Part shown: positions 32,508-45,774 of the stretch, one piece after another
Numbering within the stretch: position 1 is the stretch's first letter
Layout of the letters: each line of letters starts with the position of its first letter
Assembly (NCBI GenBank): GCA_035771165.1
Contig: JAWNZC010000087.1
Span: forward strand, 5,496,001-5,560,000
Reading direction: 5' to 3'
Length of the DNA: 64,000 nucleotides
DNA from: Paragorgia papillata
Taxonomy: Eukaryota; Cnidaria; Anthozoa; Scleralcyonacea; Coralliidae
Notes under the pieces: generated by a model
Databases searched by the model: none
Told to the model about the DNA's origin: nothing
The model's input: the letters and a program-made list of their open reading frames with translations, nothing else
Made by a program: the position numbers and the translations under genes

Positions 32508-33955
32508 TCACAATGAACATCTGGAGCTATGGTTACTCACGCTGAGTAAATACTGATTGATTGGTTAACAAAGTTCACGTTGAACATGTTACTATTGTTA
32601 CTCACAATGAGTAAACACTGATTGATTGGTTAACAAAGTTGACGTTGAACCTGTTACTATATTGTTACTCACGATGAGTAGATACTGATTGATTGGTTAA
32701 CAAAGTTCACGTTGAACATGTTACTATTGTTACTCACGATGAGTAAACACAGATTGATTGGTTAACAAAGTTCACGTTGAACCTGTTACTATTGTTACTC
32801 ACGATGAGTAAATACTGATTGATTGGTTAACAAAGTTCACGTTGAACCTGTTACTATTGTTACTCACGATGAGTAAATACTGATTGATTGTTTAACAGAG
32901 TTCACGTTGAACCTGTTACTATTGTTACTCACGATGAGTAGATACTGATTGATTGGTTAACAAAGTTCACGTTGAACATGTTACTATTGTTACGCACGAC
33001 GAGTAAACACAGATTGATTGGTTAACAAAGTTCACGTTGAACCTGTTACTATTGTTACTCACGATGAGTAAATACTGATTGATTGGTTAACAAAGTTCAC
33101 GTTGAACATGTTACTATTGTTACTCACGATGAGTAAACACTGATTGATTGGTTAACAAAGTTCACGTTGAACCTGTTACTATTGTTACTCACGATGAGTA
33201 GATACTGATTGATTGGTTAACAAAGTTCACGTTGAACATGTTACTATTGTTACGCACGACGAGTAAACACTGATTGATTGGTTAACAAAGTTCACGTTGA
33301 ACCTGTTACTATTGTTACTCACGATGAGTAAACACTGATTGACTGGTTAACAAAGTTCACGTTGAACATGTTACTATTGTTACTCACGATGAGTAAACAC
33401 TGATTGATTGGTTAACAAAGTTCACGTTGAACATGTTACTATTGTTACTCACGATGAGTAGATACTGATTGATTGGTTAACAAAGTTCACGTTGAACATG
33501 TTACTATTGTTACTCACGATGAGTAAACACTGATTGATTGGTTAACAAAGTTCACGTTGAACATGTTACTATTGTTACGCACGACGAGTAAACACTGATT
33601 GATTGGTTAACAAAGTTCACGTTGAACCTGTTCCTATTGTTACTCACGATGAGTAAACACTGATTGACTGGTTAACAAAGTTCACGTTGAACATGTTACT
33701 ATTGTTACTCACGATGAGTAAACACTGATTGATTGGTTAACAAAGTTCACGTTGAACATGTTACTATTGTTACTCACGATGAGTAGATACTGATTGATTG
33801 GTTAACAAAGTTCACGTTGAACATGTTACTATTGTTACTCACGATGAGTAAACACTGATTGATTGGTTAACAAAGTTCACGTTGAACATGTTACTATTGT
33901 TACTCACAATGAGTAAACACTGATTGATTGGTTAACAAAGTTCACAATGAACGTA
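32508..33955 (+). repeat. Satellite array, 65-bp unit
   Basis: About 22 head-to-tail units. Each contains two short inverted repeats, TTACTC-ACGAT-GAGTAA and GTTCA-CGT-TGAAC, joined by TGATTGATTGGTTAAC. Variants (AAAC, AAAT, AGAT after GAGT) recur in a patterned order, which suggests multi-unit amplification. Confidence 0.95.
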
Positions 33956-35015
33956 TGGAGCTACTGTTACTCACACTGAGTAAACGCTGGTTGATTGGTG
34001 GTGGACAATGTTCACAATGAGCATATATAGAGCTACTGTTACTCACGATGAGTATTGAGTAAACACTGATTGCATGATTGGTTAAGAAAGTTCACAATGA
34101 ACAATAGAGATACTGTTACTCACAATGAGTAAACACTGATTGCATGATTGGTTAAAGTTCGCAATGAACCTATCGAGCTGCTGTTACTCACCATGAGTAA
34201 ACACTGATTCATTGGTTAACAAAGTTCACAATGAACGTATGGAGATACTGTTACTCACCATGAGTAAACGCTGATTGCATGATTGGTTAAAGTTCACAAT
34301 GAACGTATGGAGATACTGTTACTCACAATGAGTAAACACTGATTGCATGATTGGTTAAAGTTCACTATGAACGTATGGAGATACTGTTACTCACAATGAG
34401 TAAACACTGATTGCATGATTGGTTAAAGTTCACAATGAACGTATGGAGCTACTGTTACTCACAATGAGTAAACGCTGATTGCATGATTGGTTAAAGTTCA
34501 CAATGAACGTATGGAGATACTGTTACTCACAATGAGTAAACGCTGATTGCATGATTGGTTAAAGTTCACAATGAACGTATGGAGATACTGTTACTCACAA
34601 TGAGTAAACACTGATTGCATGATTGGTTAAAGTTCACAATGAACGTATGGAGATATTGTTACTCACAATGAGTAAACACTGATTCATTGGTTAAAGTTCA
34701 CAATGAACGTATGGAGATACTGTTACTCACCATGAGTAAACACTGATTGCATGATTGGTTAAAGTTCACAATGAACGTATGGAGCTACTGTTACTCACAA
34801 TGAGTAAACACTGATTGCATGATTGGTTAAAGTTCACAATGAACGTATGGAGATACTGTTACTCACCATGAGTAAACGCTGATTGCATGATTGGTTAAAG
34901 TTCACAATGAACGTATGGAGCTACTGTTACTCACAAAGAGTAACCACTGATTGATTGGTTGACAAAGTTCACACTAAACACGTATAGAGCTACTGTTACC
35001 CACAATGAGTATAGC
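33956..35015 (+). repeat. Satellite array, diverged 68-bp unit
   Basis: Continuation with a related unit that adds GCATGATTGG and GTATGGAG. The inverted repeat here is GTTCACAATGAAC. About 15 copies, decaying at the right edge. Confidence 0.92.
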
Positions 35016-36663
35016 GTGACCAGTGACTGATATTAGCGACGTTCACGAAGAACCCACGGCGCCGCTGTTACTTCTGAGTATAGCTTGGTACTACTGTAAT
35101 CCAGTGACGCTGTAATCGTATTCATAAGCTTACAATTGATACAAATCCAGTCGTGACTGACTAACCGGACGTAAGCGAAAGATTGTTTGTGAAACGAGTC
35201 TGTACTGATTCTGATATGCACAACGGGGTGCGATTGGCCAAGGGCGCTAGGTGAAAAGTTCCTACAGTTTGAAACGAGATGCCTCTGCTAATCTGTTAAG
35301 CTTACCAGGAATGTGAGCGGCGGAAACGCGAAAACTAAACTTTGCTCTAATGAGATAAAGTTCTCGAACCAAATGCATAATATATTATCGTCTTTAGACG
35401 GCCCTGAGCGTGTGATTTGAAGGACACTCTGATTATCACAATTGAACTGGACTCCCACATGTGAGAGGCTAACACGATTGGATAGAGTTCCTTATAGGCC
35501 CATCCCCGGGGCAGCTGTGATGGAAGCCAGGCCTTATATAGCCATTCACGCCGTTGTCAAAGGCACCGAAGCCGAGGTTGCCTAGCGAGATGAATGTCCG
35601 GGAGACAGACGCCCACCATGGGACACCGAAGAACCCATGCCATTCCGAATTGGCAGAAATCTAACCACCATTTCAAGTCGAGACGACGAACGTCATTGGT
35701 TTATTTTTATCTTATCGGAGTGGAATCCAATCCGGAAGCCTTCACCGAGACCGGTAACGAGGTAATGTACTTTGGCGCGATCCGGGTGTGGAGCTAATTG
35801 CGATTCAAAACGATCGACGTTTAAATGAAATTGGTCAGCTAAATGTTGGAGCCCCCGGGCTCGTCACGAAAGCCATGTTTGTTTAGACGGGAAGAAGGCC
35901 TCACTGTAGGTTGCGACATGGCAGTATGGAAATTATAAGGATCGGGACGTATGATGCTCCAATCTTGAAGATTACTCGCGGCAGTTTCGCGACGAACCGC
36001 ACGATCATAATTCAGCCATAACATACCCCAAAACATTTGGCAGTGCCATGGTATGCCATAAAAAATCGCGTGCTCGATTGGAACAGTAAGCTGTCACGAC
36101 CGCAGTGTAGCTGTTAAAGCCGGCATTCTACCCAAGAGAGAATGTCTAGCGGCGCGTCTTGATTTCTGCGGGAAGAGGATTTGGGACAATTGTCGTGCCT
36201 TCAATCGTGAAGGTCGTAGCCTCTTAGTGTGGCTCTTCTAACTTTTTGGGCATGAGTTCTGCCAGGTCGACGAACAGAGGCGACATGATTTGTTTGAGCG
36301 CGGCCAGGACCCAAAGTGAACGCATTTTGCGCGCGTATTCTCTTGTAGAAGAGTTGCGCTTACCTTAAAAGAGGACCAGGCGCAGTACGAGTACCAGTAA
36401 AGTAGTTGGAATATTAAATACGGAGCGAAAAAACATACCTTGTTGAAAAAACATACCTGAACATCCGCTCATATTTCGAGTGGCTACTAGTGTATACTTA
36501 GCTTCCTGTTATGTTGGGTTTGACATCGCTCATAGACATTGGATAATTTGGAAATCCAGAGACGATCTTATGTCAACGAACTGGCTTGTTAATGTTAGTT
36601 AAATTAACCAATGTAATCCCTGTTATATTTGTGTTGTTTTGAAAAGAAATACAAGTTTGGGTT
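35016..36663. other. Non-coding interior between LTR-like repeats
   Basis: No gag, protease, RT or integrase motif in any frame. A short purine stretch (GAAAAGAAATACAAG) precedes the right repeat and could be a weak polypurine tract. Confidence 0.45.
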
Positions 36664-37052
36664 TGGGGATGAGGCGCTCCTGATTGTCACGTTCAAGCCC
36701 ATATCATAGACTCAGGCTATTTATTGTAATTATAGATCAGTCGAATCGTAAGGACTGTCCAACTGTGTGTACGGTTGGTCAGGTTGATGTCTTAGAGGCT
36801 AGCTACCTATTTGGCAGTATATGCGCGTGTGCGCATATATGCGCGTGTGCGCATTAGCAGAGTCCTAATGGGGATTATAACCCCTGGACAACAATCTAAG
36901 GCCATGTAAGAATGAGTCTGTGGGATGATGCTTGACCATAATTTTACACTATTGAAGTGCTTCCCCCCAAACCCCTTCTCCCACAAAACTGCTGTGTGTG
37001 TGTTTATTTGCTCGACATTGCTGTGTTCAATAAAGAACAGCTTTAATCATTA
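36664..37052 (+). repeat. LTR-like direct repeat, right copy
   Basis: Differs from the left copy by small insertions (ATCA, GTGT) and single bases. With 31368-31748 it bounds a 5.7-kb unit that would be a non-autonomous LTR element. No target duplication was found, so a large tandem duplication is the alternative. Confidence 0.72.
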
Positions 37053-37589
37053 ATGATTATTTTAGTTTAGGTCCGGGATAGCGTTTGAAAAATTGCCCTT
37101 TTAGTTCTGGGACAGGGTCAGGATTTTGAGGTCACGGCGGCACACACCTAGCCAAAAATTGCAAGAGTACCCCCCTCCCACCCCCTGAGTTTTTAAACTT
37201 GTATTTGTAAGAAAAAATAAGAGCACATAATCTTTAAAAACAGCTTAAACGTGAAGTATATAGATTAAACTGCACATATTCCCTGTTAATCAGGCCAGTT
37301 GTTACGAACTGTTGTTTCATTTCATAGGGATACAACAACATATCTTTTCAAATTTCATAAAACTAACATGTAGGAATTAAAATTATGATTGAGGTAACAG
37401 CTTTAATTATTGCTTGGTGTCACCACCTGTGAGTTTGCTGTCTTGTTGTTTGACACCAGGACTGTTTTATTCTATAATGTATGTTTTAATAATCAATTTT
37501 GCAGTTAAAAAGCTGAATTGCAATGAATGAAGACATTCAACTCTCCCAAAGGGGACACCCTTCAAATGCAGACACCTCTCTAAGGAGAT

Positions 37590-38865
37590 GTTATATGATC
37601 CCGGTAAGCGGGCTGGCCCGGTAATCGAGACGAAGTCTATCTTGTGTTCATATGGTAGTTTTCATCCCGCCTAGCGAGAAGAAATCATGAATAAAATTAG
37701 CTTGTCTCACGATCCGTGACTAGACATCAGCCATCAAAAATCACAATTTTGTCATATTGCACAGGTTTGTTTGCTTCAAAATCAATCCTTTTATTATACA
37801 ATTGAGATTTATATTCCAATAAACAAAACCTTCAACTATCCTTTAATCCTATCAAAAAGAACTAACTTTTTGTCCATAATGACTTCATCCCGGTAAGCGG
37901 GACGATGTGTTCATATGGGCAAATTTCATCCCGCTTACCGAGAGCTCGGCAAGCGGGCCAGCCCGGTTTCTCATATGAACACAACGAAATTTTAATAGGG
38001 AAAGTGTGAGGCGAGATCTCGGCAAGCGGGCCAGCCCGGTTTCTCATATGAACACAACTAACTTTTAATAGGGAAATAAGTGTGAGGCGAGATCCCGGCA
38101 AGCGGGCCAGCCCGGTTTCTCATATGAACACAACGAACTTTTAATAGGGAAAGTGTGAGGCGAGATCTCGGCAAGCGGACCAGCCCGGTTTCTCATAAGA
38201 ACACAACGAACTTTTAATAGGGAAAGTGTGAGGCGAGATCTCGGCAAGCGGGTCAGCCCGGTTTCTCATATGAACACAACGAACTTTTAATAGGGAAAGT
38301 GTGAGGCGAGATCTCGGCAAGCGGACCAGCCCGGTTTCTCATATGAACACAACGAACTTTTAATAGGGAAAGTGTGAGGCGAGATCTCGGGAAGCGGGCC
38401 AGCCCGGTTTCTCATAAGAACACAACGAACTTTTAATAGGGAAAGTGTGAGGCGAGATCTCGGCAAGCGGGTCAGCCCGGTTTCTCATATGAACACAACG
38501 AACTTTTAACAGGGAAAGTGTGAGGCGAGATCTCGGCAAGCGGACCAGCCCGGTTTCTCATATGAACACAACGAACTTTTAATAGGGAAAGTGTGAGGCG
38601 AGATCTCGGCAAGCGGACCAGCCCGGTTTCTCATAAGAACACAACGAACTTTTAATAGGGAAAGTGTGAGGCGAGATCTCGGCAAGCGGGTCAGCCCGGT
38701 TTCTCATATGAACACAACGAACTTTTAACAGGGAAAGTGTGAGGCGAGATCTCGGCAAGCGGACCAGCCCGGTTTCTCATATGAACACAACGAACTTTTA
38801 ATAGGGAAAGTGTGAGGCGAGAGCTCGGCAAGCGGGTCAGTCCGGTTACCGGGATCATATGAATA
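37590..38865. mobile_element. Foldback-like element with 73-bp tandem array
   Basis: Left end ATATGATCCCGGTAAGCGGG and right end TTACCGGGATCATATG are inverted. Inside, about 12 units of 73 bp (GATCTCGGCAAGCGGG...GTGTGAGGCGA) run from about 37950 to 38840. Overlapping open frames through the array are artefacts. Confidence 0.8.
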
Positions 38866-40100
38866 CTCCCTAAGCTTGGCCACTCATAGATTATGTATAT
38901 TATTAACTAAAAAGCGGACACCAAATTTGGTCCGTAGGGTATCAGCTTTTGAGAGAGTTCACAGTATACAACATTTCTAATAAAACTTTTTCAACAGCAA
39001 TCAGTTTTGCATGTTGTATTCATTTGATATTATGCAAGTTTATATACACCACTAAACCAGCCTGTAGGCCTGATTAGCAAAATTCAATCTGAGGTGCTGA
39101 AGTAACCAAGATCGATACAATTTGGCTTCTAGTATTTTATTGTTTTAGCAAAACACTCAGTTGAAGAATTAGCAATAAAGTATGATTTTTTTATTTTTTT
39201 TGAACAAGCCATTTATGTATATTACTAAATCTATTAAAAAAAACCCAGCCCTGGAAAAGTCTTAAAATTAAACCTTAGACAACAGAATTTCTCTGAATGA
39301 GTTTGCTTGGACATAATTAATATGCAAAATTCAAAATTAGTGCAAACTTGCTGATGCAGTTCAAGAAGAAATTCAACCTCTAAGGATATTAAACTTTATT
39401 GTGCAATCACAAACAGTCAATCTCAACTATCTGTTTTCGTATGGCAAAAAAATTTACACTAATTTACACTGTAGTACAAATTAATCAAAGTACAGTATCA
39501 AAGTATACAAATAATTGATCTACCAATAAACAAAGTAATCCACTGAAGTAGTAACTACACAGTATATATACGTCTTGTTTTGATCTAAAATATACAATCA
39601 TGCTTGTACTATGAAGCAGCTTACCAACTCCAATCTTGGACTGAATCACATATATTTCAGTACACTGCTTTTAGCTCGTTTAGCATGATTCAACTGTAAT
39701 AAAAAATATATAACAAACATAAAAATCGCAGCCACGCTTCTCAATATAAAATGAAAATTATTATTGCAGAACTATTAACTTTAATTTTGAAAAGCGGTGA
39801 GATTGTGGGCACTTGGTGGTTTGGTTTTAATACCAGTGTGAAGGTATCGCCACATTCATCCTCGGATTCATCACCAGAATCATCACTAGATTCATCACCA
39901 GATTCATCACCAGTTTCATCACCACAATCGCAAAGCAAATATTCCACCTTCAATAATTCCTTCAATAATCAACCGATCGGAACACACGATTAACCAAATT
40001 AAAGCTTATTATTCTATCTTTCTGGCCCAAGATTAACGGCGTTTGTTTCTACAATTTATAGAGGAGAAAAATAACGATTTACTAGAAAGTACTCGCTCTT
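38866..40100. other. AT-rich intergenic sequence
   Basis: No gene seen. A TCATCA/GAATCATCACC simple stretch at 39857-39935 gives spurious acidic and Ser-rich frames. Confidence 0.5.
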
Positions 40101-40500
40101 CGGTCTTGGGGGGAAAATTTCCATGGCTTCTTTTAATTTTAACCGGCTTTCCTATATATCAAAATGAAGCTCATTCCATCCTCTTGCTGGCACAAGAAAA
40201 ATTAGAAGTGGCCCAGATCTGGTTCAAGAGTTATTCGCTTTTAAAGCGAGACGCCCATACTGTTAATTACTTAGCGCGCTAAAAATAGAACACTTTATTA
40301 TTAAATTCGTCGGGATGGTTTTGGGGGAAAGATTTCGATGGTTTCTTTTAATTTTAAGCGGCTGTCATATACATCAAATTGAAGCTCATTCTATCTTCTT
40401 GCTGGCCCAAGAAAAATTAGAAGTGGCCCAGATCTGGTTCAAGAGTTATTCGCTTTTAAAGCGAGAAGCACAAACTGTTAATTACAGTGCGCCGGAAATA
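40100..40500 (+). repeat. Two-copy tandem duplication (about 185-bp unit)
   Basis: 40105-40283 and 40315-40500 share GAAGCTCATTC, TTGCTGG, CAAGAAAAATTAGAAGTGGC and the CTTTTAAAGCGAGA text. Each encodes a similar 55-aa peptide (LLAQEKLEVAQIWFKSYSLL) but in different frames. Confidence 0.75.
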
Positions 40501-40904
40501 GAAATCTTTTTGGCCTTCAAAATATTCGGATATAGCCATGGCTATTAACAATGGTGGTTAATTATGCAAATTTATTCCGTGCCAAGTTTTGCCAAATTCT
40601 TTACAGGATCATACAGGCCCTAAATTCGGCGTGTGTGACCTGTCCACGATGCAACGAGGGCCTGCGGAGGAGGCAGCATAAAACTATAGGGAGCCACCTT
40701 AAAATGCGTAATCGAGATGACGTTCACGTGATATTCAAAAGTCCAAAGTTTATCGTTCGACAGTATTTAATAAACAACTGCTGACATGCAGTCTGAAATT
40801 AAAGGGAAGCTTAGAACCTTTTTTGTGATTAATCAATCAATTTAGTGTTTCTCCCTTTGACAAATGTTTACATTGAATATTTTGAGAATAATTACTTGCA
40901 TATT

Positions 40905-41460
40905 GTTATATTTCCGGGGCAGGGAGTTTCTGAAGCCTTTACAGGCTTTTCGAGGAACACTCCCGGTTTAAGTAATGTTCATAAATGTATAATTATAAAA
41001 TACAAAAAATTTCATTAATTATTTACAAAAAATTTTTTTATATATATATATATAACTAGAACTATAAAAAGTATGACACTAAAATGGTTACAGGTATCAA
41101 CAGGTAACCCGGTTCAATAAAACCTTTTTTTCTTTTTTTACAAATATAATTTCTTGACATTAGTTTTAAATTTATAGTATGACTGAATATTTCTGATTTT
41201 CAAATCTAAGTTATTCCATATATCAATTCCCTTTAATTTATTCTTAGAGTATATTTTAGAATGTTTGTTCTGACATAAGATTTATGCAGTTTGTCCGCAT
41301 TTCTAGTATAGTGATGGTGAATCTTATTATTATCAACAAAATATGAATCAAAGTTTGATGGTAAATTATTGTTATGATATCTGAACATAAAAACACTTAT
41401 TAGGAAATCATTTAATAAGAAAAAACAGTCAAAAGGTGAAGATCTAGTTACCAAAGCAAG
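40905..41460 (-). mobile_element. LINE 3' fragment (RT C-terminus, frameshifted)
   Basis: Minus frame 41454-41233 reads FMFRYHNNNLPSNFDSYFVD and HHHYTRNADKLHKSYVRTNI. It resumes after a 1-nt shift as KGIDIWNNLDLKIRNIQSYY and ends in a stop near 41140. This is the usual C-terminal end of LINE RT proteins, followed by a 3' UTR with a CGGGAGTGTTCCTCG hairpin. Confidence 0.72.
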
Positions 41461-43329
41461 TCAGAATGCAGTCCAAGTGTTTTTAAAGTTTAGTTGATAA
41501 AGATTCCTCGTCGTTCTTTGTCGTCGCTTGCTCGTTTTTGGCTGTTCGCTTGGAAAGTCGCTTTGAGTACTCGACTGACTCCATGGAAATTGAAGTGTGT
41601 TGTTCGAGTTTGAAGACGAAAATTCTTGTAGTAAGTCATTTGTAACTTTTTTTTCAAAGACGTATGGCACGATGAGATTGACATGTGGAAAATGTTTGAC
41701 TAAAAGGTAAGACTTGTAGCGGTTTTGTTGAGTGTAGTTGAACAACAGTTTTATAGTGTCAAAAGGTTTCAGCTTCTCTGTCTTCCCGTGGTATGTTTTT
41801 TTTTATATATATATATACTTCTATATAGTTTCATTTAGTGATTCAAAATATTGTGTTCACAAGTTTATGTATCTTTTGTCTACCGTTTTAAACTGTTTTC
41901 ATACATCGTTGAGCAATAATACTTGAAAAGTTTATAAATGTCGCTCGTAAATTTTTCTTTGTCCAAGTTTTCCCAGCGTTTCTTTTAAAATTCGCTGTTT
42001 TCAAATGAAGTTGTCAAAACCATTTGGATAATAAAACTCATTTGCATCCCCGTAGCTCACTGTAGCTCTCAGTATACATTTTGACGTGTTTTTAAAAACT
42101 AATTTACGAAATTGCAAATTTTGTTTTGTTGTTGAAAACGCCAGCGGTCTGGCTGCGGGGTCCGGATAGGAAAATACGGACCGCTCGCTAGCCAATCAGA
42201 ACACGCGATCTCGTCGGATACCGGAGCGGGAAAAAATAAAAGTCACTAGTATAAAAATAGGTCCGCAATGCGTACATGCGTCTCGGACTGCTGGTCTTGT
42301 TCAACGACTCAATGATATAATTATACGCGTGCACAAAAGAACATATTAAAAGTAAATAGGCACGATGTGTACATGCGCTTACTATAATTTTAAACAACGT
42401 ATAATTATTGCAATGAAACAAACTACAGACAAAAGAAGATATAAAGATTATAAACAGGTCCTTTTAGAGCTAAAAAAATTGAAGGGGTATGTAATAATTT
42501 AGTTTTTCATGTTCACATATTCTCTGATAAACAGCCTCTAATCAAAATGTTAACACTGTTATTTCAGTATTGCAGTGATTTACAGTAGGGGTGGAAGATG
42601 CCTAATGTTGGAGGGAACTAAGTTTGAGCCCATCATATCAGAAGCTTTATTCAATTTTTAGCCACATCAAGACTCACAGGGTGCTAACTTAGCTCCATAC
42701 TGTCAGCAAAGTCTGGTTGAACTTCGCTGCTTAAAATTATGTCTTGGGGACAACATGTTGTAAATTGAAAATATTTCACCAAGTTTTCTATACCCTCAAC
42801 TGAAGCTAAAATGCAAGTTCCAGATGAACAAGGCATTGATTCCACATGCGTTTCTTGAGTGAGAGCCCAAATTTTTGCGTACTTCTGGAAGAGGTCTAAA
42901 TATTGCAACTATATGGACACCAATTGTAAACAAACAACTGCTGTAAATTTAAAGAACTTGAACATATTTGATTAAAGACATGCTCATATGACACAAAAGG
43001 CTCATTGTTAGCTGTCAAAAATACATCACCAGAAAACGATCGACTCACTGTATTGCAATTGATAATTTTTATTTTCAGTTGAAACCATCTCAGGCACATC
43101 AGTTAAATTCAATAATATATTAATGTATTCATAAAAGGATATAATTATTTGCACGTTCATGTGCAAACACAACGATTCCGCTCTATATATTTGTATGTGA
43201 TATCCACACGTAAATAGCGCCTGATCGAACTATTGGTCAGTGCAAACACAATGGCTCCAATTATAAAACAAAAACAAGTAGCACTTATCCTGGCAAAAAC
43301 CTGCACCAAACGTTATTTTTGCATATGAC
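41461..43329. other. Intergenic, no recognised gene
   Basis: Minus frames 42684-42908 and 42896-43099 look protein-like (ESMPCSSGTCILASVEGI; SFSGDVFLTANNEPFVSYEH), but I do not recognise a family. A possible short + exon at 42414-42486 (MKQTTDKRRYKDYKQVLLEL before a GTATGT) is speculative. Confidence 0.4.
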
Positions 43330-43977
43330 GTGGTAACGTGACGTTACATATACGGGCAGGTTGCATATACGGGCAGGTTACATATACGAGCAGGTTACAT
43401 ATACGGCAGCGTCTGCAGGGATGAGAACGTAAATGTTACATATACGGGCACCAAGGGGGTGGTGTCCTAATGTTACATATACGGGCAAGGTACCAGGGGG
43501 TGGTAACCTAATGTTACATATACGGGCACCAGGGGGGTGTTAACCTATGTTACATATACGGGACCAGGGGGTAGTAACCTAATGTTACATATACGGGCAC
43601 CAGGGGGGTGTCCTAATTTTACATATACGGGGACCAGGGGGGTGGTAACCTAATGTTACATATACGGGCACCAGGGCCCGGTGGTAACCTAATGTTACAT
43701 ATACGGGCACCAAGGGGGTGGTAACTTAATGTTACATATACGGGCACCAGCTAGGGGTGGTAACCTAATGTTTCATATACTGGCACCAGGGGGTGCTAAC
43801 ATAATGTTACGTATATGTAACATTAGGTTACCACCCCACTGGTGCCCGTATATGTAACATTAAGTTACCACCTCCCCTGGTGCCCGTATATGTAACATGC
43901 CCGTATATTTAACATGCCCGTATATGTAACGTGCCCGTATATGTAACGTGGCCGTGTATGTAACGTCACGTTACCAC
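43330..43977. mobile_element. Foldback minisatellite element (TTACATATACGGGCA repeats)
   Basis: The ends GTGGTAACGTGACGTTACAT and its complement (GTAACGTCACGTTACCAC) bound 38-40 bp tandem units with ACATATACGGGCACCAGGGG. The units run forward to about 43808 and then in inverted orientation. Confidence 0.82.
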
Positions 43978-45051
43978 CCCTGCTCTACTTTTGAGGAAGC
44001 GATGTTCGACCGCGTGAGCATAACAAAATGGCGACCTTCGGCAAACTTTCGTTACTTTACGTGACATCTTCGTGTTCACGTGATTGTCACAAACAAACTA
44101 AATCAGAACATTTTCGATAGCAATATGTCTTCGCACTACGTCCGAGACGCAAAAAGGTAAGCTTAAGTTTTTCCTATTTTCTCGACCACGGAAAATAAAT
44201 TTTCGAATGAAAGTTTCATCTTGAGAGATATAAATTTTATTACGTTGAGGGTTTTTGCTGTGTTTTGCTGAAGACGCCAATCTTTTAGACATGGTATATA
44301 TATGTTTTCCATATTTTCTTGACCACTGTTATCTATTTTTGAATGAAAATTTGCCGTTTGATTAATAGTCAATTTATACCACCTTATTTTTGTTTTCTCT
44401 TATTTCTGCTATTCAATCTCTTAAATAGATTCGCTAATTTGTCTTCTGTGGTGTTTTCCGACGTGTTTTCTAGTGTTTTTGACTTTGACGTGTAACTATG
44501 ATGTGTCAATTTTCTTTGCTGTTTTTTCATATTTTTGACGGAAACCTTGCCTGTTACTTTTCCATGGCAATCTGATTGTATTGGTTTGGTTTTAGTTCTA
44601 TTATAGCGCCAATTTATATTAACTAGATAAATTGGGATTAATGAGAAGCTACATCTTAATACTCTCACGCAATAGCGCAGTTATGACATTTTCTGCGTTA
44701 TGTCACTTTGGCAAAAACAAGGTATTAAAAAAGAAGCATCCGAAGCTTATAAGCACTAAAAGAATGTCAAAAAACAAGATAGCTCACTCTGGTTTCGATC
44801 GCCTTCGTCAAAACATCTAGTCGAAGTTACCCCACCCACCGCACCCTTTGAGAATAAATACGGAACATTTAGAGTTGTTGTTAAAGAACTTCAATTTGTA
44901 ATATAGTTTATGGTTGAAATATCATTTAGCTTTTGTGTAGCTAATACCAAAAGTGAGGTAAAGAACAAACCCAAAATTGGATATATACATATATTTATGA
45001 TTCACACATACTTAAAAAATATCGGGTACAAAATGAAAACACAGCCAGTAA
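43978..45051. other. Intergenic, no recognised gene
   Basis: Lys-rich minus frames at 44098-44668 without motifs. Nothing else seen. Confidence 0.4.
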
Positions 45052-45414
45052 TTAAGCAACTGTTTCCACAAGCGACATAAATAACACCAAGCACTACATT
45101 GGCATGACAGCAAACAATTTCAAAGAGCGATACAGAAATCACACTAAATTTTCCAAAACAAAAAATATTCAAACGAAACCGAACTTTCGAAACACGTCTG
45201 GCATTTAAAAGAAAAGAAACAAAATTTCAACATAACCTGGTCTATTTTAAAACGCGCGGCTTCCTACTCAGGAGGATCAGGCAGATGCAATTTATGTTTG
45301 GAAGAGAAACTTTGTATCATGAAAGCAGACAAACACTTTTTACTTAATAAAAGATCGATAATAAAATCATTTCGACATGCAGGCATAAAAATAAATTTAA
45401 TATCAACAATCTAA
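45052..45414 (+). mobile_element. Penelope-like element fragment (GIY-YIG endonuclease end)
   Basis: NNTKHYIGMTANNFKERYRN gives the YIG core (YIGMT) and the conserved ERYRNH Arg. After a 1-nt shift near 45170 the frame continues NETELSKHVWHLKEKK, NITWSILKRAASYSGGSGRC, NLCLEEKLCIMKAD and LLNKRS to a stop at 45412-45414. This is the C-terminal nuclease of Penelope-like retroelements. The RT part is absent. Confidence 0.85.
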
Positions 45415-45737
45415 ACAACAACCAAAACAAGGAAAGGAGTTTGAGGAATCCACCGCCCACACGCAAGCCCACCTTTCGACCAAAACCATTTGAGGGATGC
45501 ATGCATTGTTTCACCGCCCACACGCACACCTTTTGACCAAAACCATTTAAGCGGCCCACGAATCGAAACTACTCAGTCGCCCGAAGATCGCCCCGCGTGA
45601 AACTGACTGTTGCGATACTCAACATTTTGAGGTAAGCCCACTTAAACTATACTATATTCGCTCTACCTTAATGGTATTGAGCACTTTCCGACATTCCATG
45701 AACAAAATCACGCGTGCTCGTTTGTATATATATATAT

Positions 45738-45774
<37 letters not shown>

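Noticed and set aside
32508..35015. CRISPR-like regular repeats
   Set aside because: Units are contiguous and nearly identical, with no unique spacers. This is eukaryotic satellite DNA.
31368..37052. Complete autonomous LTR retrotransposon
   Set aside because: No gag, RT, integrase, primer site or target duplication was found, so only the paired repeats are claimed.
39741..39965. Acidic Glu/Asp/Ser frame
   Set aside because: Created by a GATGAATC-type simple stretch.
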